From: Rhizodiscina lignyota
Taxonomy: Eukaryota; Ascomycota; Dothideomycetes; Aulographales; Rhizodiscinaceae
Reading direction: 5' to 3'
Length of the DNA stretch: 64,000 bases
Assembly (NCBI GenBank): GCA_010015805.1
Contig: ML978121.1
Location: 868,001-932,000, forward strand
Part shown: positions 54,862 to 64,000 of the stretch, in pieces
Position numbering within the stretch: the stretch's first letter is position 1
Layout of the letters: each line of letters begins with the position of its first letter
Program-made: the position numbers and the translations under genes
The notes under the pieces: generated by a model
Told to the model about the DNA's origin: nothing
Seen by the model: the letters and a program-made list of their open reading frames with translations, nothing else
The model's database searches: none

Positions 54862-55785
54862 ATGGCAGACACACTCAAGCTCCAGGACGAACAGCTCAGA
54901 GCCAGACTAGCTCCAGTTCACACAGGCCATTACTTTACAGGGCACACCTACAAATCGCCACCAGAGAAAATTAACCCGAAGAACGTTCGGCTGTCGAAGC
55001 CATATGTCGTGTGCATTACTGGAGCAGGACGTGGCCTTGGGGCAGCAACAGCTGTAGCGTATGCTCAGGCAGGCGCAAGCGGCATCGTCATTAGCTCCAG
55101 AACATCCTCCGAATTGGACGAAGTCAAGAAGCAGATCCTGAATGAAGCGCCAAACTGTCAGGTAACGGCCCAGACTTGTGATGTGGTGTCTGATGCAAGC
55201 GTCATGGAGCTGGTAAATGCCGTTGAGAAAGAGCATGGGAGGCTTGATGTACTTGTAAATAACGCTGGGTACCTGGACCGTACAGGTTTTGTGCCGCTGA
55301 CAGAAGGCGAGCCTGAAGAATTCCGTCGTACAATGGATGTCAACGTCTTCGGTGCCTACCTTGTAACACGAGCATTTCTTCCACTCCTCCTAAATACTGA
55401 GAGCGGAGCGAAAGTTGTCATTGGATTGAGCAGCATGAGCTCTCACGTTGCTCGCTACTCCATCGCTATGGGACTCAGCAAGCTCGCTCTGAATCGCTTC
55501 ATCGAATTCTTGGCTGTTGAGTATAAAAACCAGGGGTTGATGGCCTACGCGCTTCATCCTGGATCAGTGCCGACAAAGATGTCGAGCCACGCACCAGTCA
55601 ACTGGGGCAAATTCATTGCCGATTCTCCGGATTTGTGTGGAGCTATGGTAGTCTGGCTAACGAAGGAAAAGCGGCCGTGGCTATCAGGGAGATATGTGGC
55701 GGCGTTATGGGACACGGACGAGCTGGAGGCGCAGAAGGATGAAATTGTGGAGCAGGACAAGTTGAAGTTTAGGATGGTCGTTTGA
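54862..55785 (+). CDS. SDR paralogue with Met at the catalytic Tyr position
   Basis: A single exon of 307 residues from the ATG at 54862. The cofactor motif TGAGRGLGAA, NNAG and a Ser-rich strand (IGLSSMSSH) are intact. The active-site pair expected as YxxxK reads MGLSK: Met203 replaces Tyr and Lys207 remains. A Tyr lies four residues earlier (RYSIAMGLSK), which is out of register. C-terminal motifs (WLTKEKRPWLSGRYVAALWD, KLKFRMVV) match the SDR at 12305-13237, which has the normal YNLSK. The protein may bind NAD(P) without normal catalysis, or use another residue. The frame is otherwise intact, so selection for some role is plausible. Confidence 0.9.
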   Translation: MADTLKLQDEQLRARLAPVHTGHYFTGHTYKSPPEKINPKNVRLSKPYVVCITGAGRGLGAATAVAYAQAGASGIVISSRTSSELDEVKKQILNEAPNCQVTAQTCDVVSDASVMELVNAVEKEHGRLDVLVNNAGYLDRTGFVPLTEGEPEEFRRTMDVNVFGAYLVTRAFLPLLLNTESGAKVVIGLSSMSSHVARYSIAMGLSKLALNRFIEFLAVEYKNQGLMAYALHPGSVPTKMSSHAPVNWGKFIADSPDLCGAMVVWLTKEKRPWLSGRYVAALWDTDELEAQKDEIVEQDKLKFRMVV

Positions 55786-56297
55786 AGATATTGAGCCGCG
55801 ATACTTCGCCAGTCGTCGTGCGTGGTGCTTGCTAGGCCCACTAATGAGCATAGAAGATCATCCATGCTGGAAATTACACTTCGCATAGTTGCTTGCAGTC
55901 GTTCCGCGTCGATGCCGTCCGAGTAGAGAGTGAAAACAGCCATACAATAAGAGTGTGCTTGTATGCCGAGCTGGCGAGCGTCTGATTTCTTGAGAAGCTG
56001 TCTACTATTCGCCTGGATACTTCTGAATTTCTTAGGCTTCACGAATGAGGGCGACACATAGAGCACTGGCATCCACTTAGCGCGTGCACAGTCAACCACT
56101 CCTCGGCCCAAGTCAAAGTCAAACCATCCATCATTGACACTTACCATCATGGCATACCATCCACCGCGTTTGCGATCGTGTTCTCTCATGTTGGTCTTCG
56201 GACAGTGTCGCAATGGAGATACTGTAAAGTCTGAGGAGCCAAGGTTGTGAAAGGGGACGCGCCACGCTAGCGTTTGATTAAGAATTGGATGTGGCAT
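55786..56297 (-). CDS. doubtful open frame
   Basis: A minus-strand frame opens at an ATG at 56297 and stays open through this interval and on into the antisense of the SDR. The part outside the SDR (GGWYAMMVSVNDGWFDFD, ARAKWMPVLYVSPSF) has a moderately normal amino-acid mix, but no family, signal or splice site supports it. It could be chance readthrough or the remnant of a gene. Confidence 0.2.
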
Positions 56298-56416
56298 AGC
56301 GCGATCTCGCTCTTTTCGGACTAGTATTCATCGAAAGTTGGGAGCTTCCTCATCCTTCAGTTGACGTTGCTCACTTCTTGGACTTTTAATGTACCGCGAT
56401 ACTGACCTCTCCATCT

Positions 56417-57663
56417 TTAAATGCTCTCAATACTTTCTGCGCGATGTCCCTTCAGAGCTTGACAGATTTTGTCCGTGTCATTAATTCCATGCCTTTCCAG
56501 TGCATCTTTACAGTATGCTTCAACCACTGGTCCCCATATGTGCCTCGCTTTATACCGTGCCATGTCCTCTGGCAAAGCCCTTATAGCACCTAGTAACTCC
56601 TTGAGACTTTGAGGCTCGTCTTCCAGCTCGGTGAGTGGAGTGATATATGTGCGGACGAGGAACGCAACAGTATTCGATTTCGGCAGTCGTTGAAAAGTTT
56701 GACGCTCGTACCGCAACCTGATTTCTTTCGCCGTAGGTACTTTAGATTCTGTTGCGAAGGGCTCTTGAATGAAACTCATCCGTGGTTTGAAGGAAGTAGT
56801 TGTATCGCTCAACGGGAGCATCAGCCTTTAAGCGTCGAAAGAAGCTGCGAGCTATCAGAAATCTCTCGATATATTTTTTCAACCTGGGCTGGCATCGCCT
56901 TTCCACTGGCTCTCTCAACTTTTCTTCCCAGCCCGGGACTGTTTCATGGAGATCCATGAGCGACCAGCCAATCCGCTCCTCGAGATGCCAACCAGCTGGT
57001 GCCATACTGTAGCTTGCAAGCCTACAAAAGAGTTAATGGATACGAGTGCAATGCCTCAGCTGACGAAAATGCTGACAGATAGAACTGATTAGGATCAGGA
57101 CCGGCGCCTTGAATCAGGAGATTGATATCCTCCTTAGCCAGTTGTGCCGCAACTTCCAACGGATGGTTCTCATACGGCTCAGCAACCTTGAATGTGCGGC
57201 CGGTAAGAGCATTGTGAACATAATCGGGGTTTTGAGTTGGGCAATAGAACCATTGCGGATATCTTCTCGTCAAGAACGCAACAATTTCTGCAAGGACTTC
57301 TCTACATGCCATCTCCGACCCTGGCAGGGCTTGGAAGACGCCACGACGATTTTCATGCAGCAAATGCCTTCGAAGCTTCTGCTCTTCGAAATAGCGATTG
57401 TCCAGAAGTAACCAATCTTCACGAGGCATCTTCCGAATACCCATCGTCATCACAAACTTTCCAGATCGCCATGGTCGATAAGGCCTTGGCTCAGTGTTGC
57501 GTATGTCGAAGTCCGCATTAGGTTTGAGGCATTCCACATCCAAAGGCTGTGTTGCGGTACCCCGTGCCCATTGTTCTACCAGTGGCTTCCAGTTAGTGAC
57601 TTTTGAACTAAAAAGCAACGAAATAGCTAGCAGCAGTAGAACAATCGCCAGAGTGAGCGACAT
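56417..57663 (-). pseudogene. DUF3445 (haem-dependent oxidative N-demethylase-like) gene with a frame break
   Basis: Exon 1 (57663-57077) encodes an N-terminal membrane anchor (LAIVLLLLAISLLFSS), then the DUF3445 pattern: YRPWRSGKFVMTMGIRKMP, WLLLDNRY, FLTRRYPQWFYC, EDINLLIQ. After a 55-nt intron, exon 2 starts at 57021 (LASYSMAPAGWHLEERIG, IHETVP-like LMDLHETVP, VERYNYFLQTTDEFH). At about 56765 the frame shifts by one base; the next frame continues EPFATESKVPTAKEIRLRYERQTFQRLPKS and onward to a stop at 56417. No GT..AG pair there can explain the change. It is a probable recent pseudogene or a sequence error. Members resemble haem-containing oxidative demethylases. Confidence 0.72.
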
Positions 57664-58389
57664 TTTGAGCGATCTGGAATTCGAATCTTCTGCAGTCGAA
57701 TCTTCTTAAATGTTTGCTGAAATATCTTACCTACCGTTACCCAGTTGGTACCATATTTGCGGGCGGCGGGCCGATGCATCATGACGGAATTGACATTAGC
57801 CAGGAGTCCAAAAACGAGCAGTGTACTTTCCCGACGTTACGGCTCCCCTCATTTTGTTTCACAGTTTGACATTCTGTGCAGGATCCAAATATGTATGCCG
57901 CAAGTACCCGACTAGCACTCTCTTGCTAACAACGTGCGCTTCATGACAGGCTCTCTCTAACCGCTTGCTGCGTGTGGAACACTCCTAACGCCGAACGAGC
58001 TCTGGACTTATCGAATTACCGGTAAATGAGAAGATCTCAGTTCCTGCAATGATTTGGCCTGCTTTGCAACCCAGGAGTACGGGTTTTAAATAGTCGTTAG
58101 CCAAAAGTCGGGTATGCTGATCTCGCGCTCTGTATCGCCTTGGTATAAGAGCGAGGCCATGACGAGCCAAGCCGTATTGTACTATCCTTCATTGACGCCT
58201 TGCTAATTTACACAGTTTCCCCGACGATTGCACCCTAACGCAGATGTGTCTGCTTTTCTGCCATGTCAAAAAGAGTGCATCACTGCATCCTTTGAACGCC
58301 CGCAATATATAAGCAGCCGTTGCCCATCGATCATTTCCAAGTCATTCCGCACCTTCATCTAGATCATCTACCCTTTTGTCAAGGTATTT
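57664..58389. other. intergenic
   Basis: 0.7 kb upstream of the DUF3445 gene and downstream of the Hsp70-like gene. A plus-strand tatataag at 58306-58313 looks like a core promoter but no plus-strand gene follows. Confidence 0.4.
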
Positions 58390-60685
58390 TCAGTTAGTAC
58401 CTGGGCTGAAAGCAGCAGCCATGCTAATCATCTGCTTCGAGCCCTCAATCACCTCCAAGGTCCCGTCGTCCTGGACCCAGTGAGCTTGGAAGCGAATGTT
58501 GAGCCCATCAATAACCATTTTGATCTGCAGCTCCAGTTTGTATTGGCGCTCATTGGAAGTCGTAGGATCGGCAACAACTATCGGTAACTTGTGACGCAGG
58601 TGAGCCGCGTCAAACACGACCTTCGCAGCGACTTCTGAGCGCCTGTTCCTCCGATGCCGTACTGGATAGTTCGAAGCCATAGGACTGTCGGCGACGTAAA
58701 TGATTTCTTCGCATAATAAGGCGGGTTCGTTTAGAGCGAAGTAATGGAGCGACGTAATCACTGGGAAGGTTTCGAACGGTGCGTAAGGTCCGGCACCCTG
58801 CACCAAGCAACGTCAATCTTCAAGCTGAGAAGGGGGTAGATGATCTAAATATACTGACCTTTTGGATAAACCATGTGATTGAGCTGATATACGGTAGTCC
58901 ATCTTTTCCCTTCCAAGGTTGAGCCCCCCTTTGCTGCGGAATACTCTTTTCGTCATGGACCATGTGTCGCAGCAATCCATAGCTGCACTGCGTATATCTG
59001 TCTGGGCCATTTTCCTTGTCTAAAGCCCTAAGAACGGCACCACAAGAGACGGCGTCCTCTACTCCGTACATCATATCGTCTGTCAGATAGAGCAGTCGAG
59101 TCTTCGGAGACGCGACATTCAGTCTGTCCTTCAAGTAGCGAATCAAAGCACGGTTTCTAGCAAATCCGCCGCTGACGATAGCTACCTGTGTACCCGTTAG
59201 CATGTGCTATAAGGCAAATGCAGAAAAGGTTGCAACTCACATCCACGGCAACGCCCTTCACTGCAGCGCTCTCAACCTGTCCAATGAGCAGTGAACTGTT
59301 TTGATTAAAAATGGGCTCGATGATGCGCCTTGTTTCGGTCCTAAAAGTCTAAGTTCACAGTCGACAACACCAGAGGGTTTGTACTTACATAGATATCGTC
59401 CAGACTCCCTGGCTGAACCCCCTATCCTTGTCTTCAGGCAAGCCTGGAAGATCGAACTTGAATTGCAAAGTAGATGGGTCATTGTAGTCCATTTCCGGCT
59501 TATGTATTTCTTCAAATGGAAGTATGATCCGGGATTGCACCACGCTGCGCAGCGTTTGGCCACGTTCTTTGTCCACGATGTATTGTTCGAAGTCTTCCAG
59601 CGTCTCCAGAGCATATTTTTCCATTGCGGCGTTGAGACAGCTGGAACCGCAGACACCACCTATCAAGATTTGTTAGAAAGTCATGAGAATATGAAGAATG
59701 AAAGGGCTTCAAACTAGTTAGAGGCACCACTTCCTTCTTCAGACGCAGGGTCTCTTTTCCCCCCGTCTCCCAGGTGCCGAAGTCTGCTGTGCTGCCGCCT
59801 ATGTCGCCATATGTAAAAGTCTCGGGGATTTCATTCTGGGCCTGTTAGTCTTTTGCAAAGACTTGTGAAAAGTATGTTTCTTACCCCTGGAAGTAAATCT
59901 GGGATTTCCCTAAGCCTTTGGAGCATATAAGTCGCCCCAGCTTCTTGCTCCGTTACGAAGGATAGCCCGACCGCACAGCCATTCGTAACCGGCCCGAAAC
60001 TCTCTCGCTGTATGGCAATATTCATGGCTTGGTGCAGTTCCCTTCTCTCCTTCGCACCGTATATGACTGGCACGGTTAGGACCAGAATGATGGGAATGCC
60101 ATCTTCCAAAATGCCCCTTTCCAGAAGTTGTTCTTTTGTGTGCCTAACGAGGAATGTCAAGTAATCTGCGTGGATGTCCGAAGCCTTCTCTATCTTTCCC
60201 GTCGCCAGAAGCTGTTTCACGTGCTGAGTTATGGCTTTATAAGCTTGCGTTGGCTCCTCTTTTCCGGCGCGCTGTAAGAAAAGGAACTTAATGTCTTTGA
60301 CAGACTGGACTGTATGGATCAGACTGTTTGCTGTTCTTTGAAGGTGCCTGATATCGTATCCCCAGAGGACGTTTTGCGGCATTGATCTTCCAGATGAGGC
60401 ATTTTGAGCCATGATGTGTTGGGCCTCGACATTCAGATATCCCTCTCCCAGTTCCTGGAGTAGCATTTCCCGTTCCCCATAAAAGATTTCAGTAAGAACG
60501 CTCTTACTTCGTGCCCCATATGGTGCTCTGTCACGGGGGAAGTTGGTGATATTTTGAACTCTACTGACTCCTGGATGCCGGTCGTCGTATTTCGCATAGG
60601 CGACTGCACTTTGAGCCATTGCATAATCGATCCCGATTACTAGTTTCTTGTTCCCCGTATTGATCGAAGAATTGCTCTGACTCAT
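58390..60685 (-). CDS. Hsp70 superfamily protein, HSPA12-like
   Basis: Six exons (60685-59885, 59841-59715, 59659-59389, 59340-59241, 59185-58859, 58797-58390) encode 677 residues. The actin/Hsp70 ATPase fold is marked by the phosphate-2 motif YGDIGGSTADFGTW, the connect region GVCGSSCLNAAMEKY and the adenosine motif IVSGGFARNRALIRYL. The phosphate-1 motif, usually DxGTT, reads IGIDYAMAQSAVAYA, so the Gly-Thr-Thr is gone. There is no canonical Hsp70 substrate-binding domain; the C-terminus is a beta-rich extension, as in HSPA12 proteins. These are expanded in filamentous fungi and their clients are unknown. ATP hydrolysis may be weak or lost. Confidence 0.9.
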
Positions 60686-61809
60686 ACTGATCTAAGGTGT
60701 CGAGCGCGGAAAACTCGTTGCTAGAGTGAAGGGAGTGAGTTGAGAACGCAGACTGTGAGGAGAGTAAAAGGTAAATTGAACGCATACCCAACTATATGTT
60801 GATTCTCTCTTGGGTCTTCGAAGTTGTATTTGCCTGTATCTTAGGATGATTGGTGGTGTTCGTTAGGATGAGACGTTAAGAGAGAGGATTGGAAGGGCGA
60901 AGCTGTAAGACCTTAAATAGCAAAGCTATTTTCCAGGTGGCTGGGCGTCTGTAAGTGGAACGTTTGTCGACGGACTCGACGCGTGAAGCGTATTCGCTGT
61001 AAGCGTGAATGGTTCCGCAAGTTGTTTTATAGGATGAGAGAGTGAGACTGCTCATGCAGCTCTTAAGCGATAGATCTCCACTCTCCTGTGCAAGTGAAGA
61101 AGAGCATGTGAAGGTAGCTGAGGCTTGGCTAACAGATCAAGTTTCGAGATTTCATGACTTGTTGGTGCGTGGATATGTTATAAATCTCTGGCACCTTGAC
61201 GAGTTAAAGGAAAGAGAGAGCTTGTAGATGCAAGTGAATAGCAGCAAGTGGATAGCACAGGTGGCGAAGGTAGTTCAATGAGAATAGAACGTGCTCCAAT
61301 TGGCGAGTTCGACGAGTCTTGGAGCCTCCTTGGTGTGAGTGCGAGTATCTCTGGAAGAAGTGGGTGAATTTGTGCAAGGCGAACGGACCTGTCTGGGTAA
61401 GCAGAGTGAAGCTGGCCCAAGAAAGTCAATGACCACTTCCACAAATTATCTGCTATGAATCAAACTTAAAAAAGAAAATGGCTAGCTGATCGCACGTGAG
61501 AAATGCCACGCAATAATTCATTTATTGATAGGCGCCACCATACGTCATCTTCACACAGCATTCGCGCACGAAGACTTTCAAACGGGAGTACATATATTGG
61601 AAACAGAAGATGGCCAAACACAAACTGAAATTTTCCCCGATTGAGTTTTACTTTCTTTACAACCACCAGAGTTTTCGTCTAGCGACCTAATCCTCTTCAT
61701 CTACAAGACCTCAACTTCACCGCATAAGTTCAATCTACATTAAAGTCCGGCCAAGCAGTACATCTCACAGAGCAAAGAGCGTTGAACAGAAAGCAACATC
61801 AACGTTACG
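60686..61809. other. divergent intergenic region, no gene seen
   Basis: 1.1 kb between the Hsp70-like gene and the last gene. It should contain both promoters. Frames in it are short and have no recognisable motif. Confidence 0.5.
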
Positions 61810-63895
61810 ATGCCCTGGACCTCGGAGGGCATCGCAATGCTGCTAGCTTATTTGGACAACTGCATCAAACGAAGGAAACAAAACGGCTTTTTCCAGGAGT
61901 CGGTTACTAAATTCCTGAAAAACAGCATTGAGGAGTATTTCACCTGGAAGCAAGTGAGCGCAAAGCTCCGCGCCATCCTGTCGCACTCGCATGGAATTCA
62001 AGGGAAAGTTGCCAAAGCCAGGGGCACCAAAAGTGAAGCAGAGCTAAAAGAGTTAAAGAGCAACTTAATGGGAGAGGCAATGAAAGAGCTAATAGCGAAT
62101 GGCTCCAAGGTGCTTCGCTTTAAAAGATTCGGGAAAGGCTGGACAGGGATCCCAATAAGTCGATCAATGGTAGAGGAGGCGAGCAGGCAAATCGATGCAA
62201 AAAGCCACAGAACCGATAACGAGCGAGACGCATCCGATATCGAGTTGAGAGACGCAGCGCAGAAACTACCATCTGAAAGACATAGGTCTTCACGCGCTCA
62301 AGCAGAGACTTCCGGGAACACCGAAGCTAATAACCATGGCATTTCCGGGACCGAGTCTGTCCATGAGCCTGCGACTAACCACCTCCGGGACCAGCAGAGC
62401 TCCAAAACGCCAGATCACATGGAACCGAACATGCAAAGCAAGAATGTTGCCATAGCAGAACATAGCGATTTAGCTTCGGTTCCAACCAGACCAGTGCCAG
62501 ACATCCGACAGATCGAACCAGATGAAAGCATACAAGATTTGCCACAAGAGAGTCAATGCGAGGGTTCTTTGATCCATGGGGCAAAAGATCACGGTCAAGT
62601 CCAAGAGTCGTCGAAGGGAGCCTCAGAACTGGATCAGCGGGCCACGCCATCTAATACAAGAGAAAAAGCGGTAGACGATCAGCTCAAACGGATGGAGGAA
62701 CGGATAGCTCAGACGGGGGATGAGTACAAAGAGATTCTCAACTTGCTGCGTTCGCAACAGTATAGAGGCCAAAAAGAGCAGAGTATTCCGAACGACCCAA
62801 CAAACATACTTCAGACCACGCGAGACGAGTATGCATCGATCCTCGCCAAAAAGGACGAAGAAATCAACGATCTTCGAAACCAACTGAATGATGCACAGAA
62901 CGCAGCAAGATATGTGGGAGAAGTGAGCGAAATTAACCATCAAATCCATGTCGAGCAACCCATGGCCGTTATTTTCGAGACACGTATCAAGCAGGCGGCC
63001 CAGGCTATCTCCGTGAATTTGTCGAAACCACTTCAGAATCCGAGACCAGGATCCGTCGCAGCTAGACTGCTGATACGTGCTTGCACCGGTAGACCAGAGA
63101 GTCTCTGTACAGGTGTGCCGACATTGGATATAATGAACATGGACCCACAGGCAGTAGTACGTGCGCTTGTCGCTGCATTTGTCCAAGAACAGGTGTTCGA
63201 AGAAGAGTGGCCAAAGTTTGATCAGGATGAGTCACGTCTCTTGAAGTACTCTCGGGAATTCATTGCTTCCCAAGACGGTAATTCCTTCAAACCCTGGGCC
63301 AGACGACTCGAAGCTCGATACTGACATGATATTAGGAGGCTTGAAATTTATCCAAGTCGTCAACCACATAGCGCACAAGAAGCTAGTTAATGAAGCATCG
63401 TTCAAAACAGAAATGGTTGCCGGGAAAGTAGGGCGGCTGATGATCTTACTCTTGGAAGTCCTGGCCGATATCATTTCGCCCAAAAAGGATAACGAGACTC
63501 CGGACATAGGCGCAAACTGTATTCTTCCGATGCCATCCGAACACCTCCTCTATAGCTCGATGCACAAGGCATTGCTCCTCAAAACTCAGGTCCTTCTGAG
63601 TCCCAACATCTTCAGGTCGTACCATGTCCCTGCAGGTACACAGTTCAACCCAAAATTCATGAAGATGGAGACGAAGAACATGGTAGTGGAGGAGTTGGAA
63701 GTCGGTGCCGATGCAGTTGTAAAGTTGTGCTTATCGCCGGCGATTCTCTACTGGGACGGGCTGAAGACACCGGAAGGACGTGGGAGATACGAGCAAGTAG
63801 CATTTCGCTACAGCACATTCTGGCCCTGGGATCCACATGACGAGAGTCAGAAAGATCCTTATTGCCACTCCAAGGCGATTGTCATTATCGAGTAG
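61810..63895 (+). CDS. unrecognised 675-residue protein with SANT-like N-terminus and coiled coil
   Basis: Two exons (61810-63277, 63336-63895) joined by a 58-nt intron (gtaatt..attag, branch ctgac) encode 675 residues. The first 60 residues (MPWTSEGIAMLLAYLDNCI, FLKNSIEEYFTWKQVSAKL) have the spaced Trp/Leu pattern of a Myb/SANT- or MADF-like helical DNA-binding domain. Residues about 130-290 are polar and disordered. A coiled coil follows (DDQLKRMEERIAQTGDEY, AKKDEEINDLRNQLNDAQN). The C-terminal 250 residues are globular (RPGSVAARLLIRACTGRP, VVRALVAAFVQEQVFEEEW, KAIVIIE). I do not recognise the family; a chromatin or DNA-associated role is a guess from the N-terminus. Confidence 0.78.
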
Positions 63896-64000
63896 TTGGC
63901 TGTCTAGGGTGGGTTGCTCTGGTCTTTGGGCTCGCCTGTTCCGCGCACATGGATAAGGGAGTTAGTAATGAATTGATTCTGCGTGGATAGCTGAGCACTA

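Noticed and set aside
55554-55785. Part of the 247-residue minus-strand frame overlapping the SDR 3' end
   Set aside because: Antisense shadow of the conserved SDR C-terminus; only the part beyond 55785 is kept, as a doubtful entry.

Overview
This window reads as nuclear DNA of a filamentous ascomycete (Pezizomycotina, probably Dothideomycetes). Introns are short, mostly 46-70 nt, with GT..AG ends and CTAAC or CTGAC branch sites. Genes are compact and lie on both strands. The families are fungal: F-box-like, 2EXR-like, CFEM, CorA-like, kinase-vWA, HSPA12-type Hsp70, histidine acid phosphatase and a fungal Rac. The class is inferred from family content only. I saw no operons, CRISPR arrays, rRNA or convincing tRNA genes, and no virus-like element. 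Exon limits were placed by hand from splice signals, reading phase and protein-family continuity.

1-10.8 kb: a truncated FAD oxidoreductase, an F-box-like gene, a cupin, a secreted serine carboxypeptidase, a four-exon UBXN4-like UBX protein, a type II membrane glycosyltransferase, and a receptor-like single-pass membrane protein. 10.8-21 kb: sparse, with a 334-bp hAT-type MITE, an SDR, an unrecognised five-exon basic protein and a GT34-like galactosyltransferase. 21-30 kb: an accessory block with a kinase-vWA fusion, a CorA-like membrane protein, orphan exons and a 2EXR-like protein, all on the minus strand.

30-47.3 kb: the conserved housekeeping core. It holds NIPSNAP, a CDP-alcohol phosphotransferase with a 10-nt microexon, ketopantoate reductase, the exosome cofactor LRP1, a twin-CX9C protein (MIX17 type), a CVNH protein, CENP-T, CMS1, a CFEM protein and Rac1. 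Two close divergent pairs (ketopantoate reductase/LRP1 and CENP-T/CMS1) probably share promoters.

47.3-64 kb: accessory again. It holds a stop-interrupted BTB gene, a secreted histidine acid phosphatase, a coiled-coil protein, a second SDR whose catalytic tyrosine position is Met, a frame-broken DUF3445 gene, an HSPA12-like Hsp70 with a degenerate phosphate-1 motif, and an unrecognised 675-residue protein. No single pathway links the window. The most interesting material is the kinase-vWA/CorA-like block and several proteins whose active-site residues are changed.
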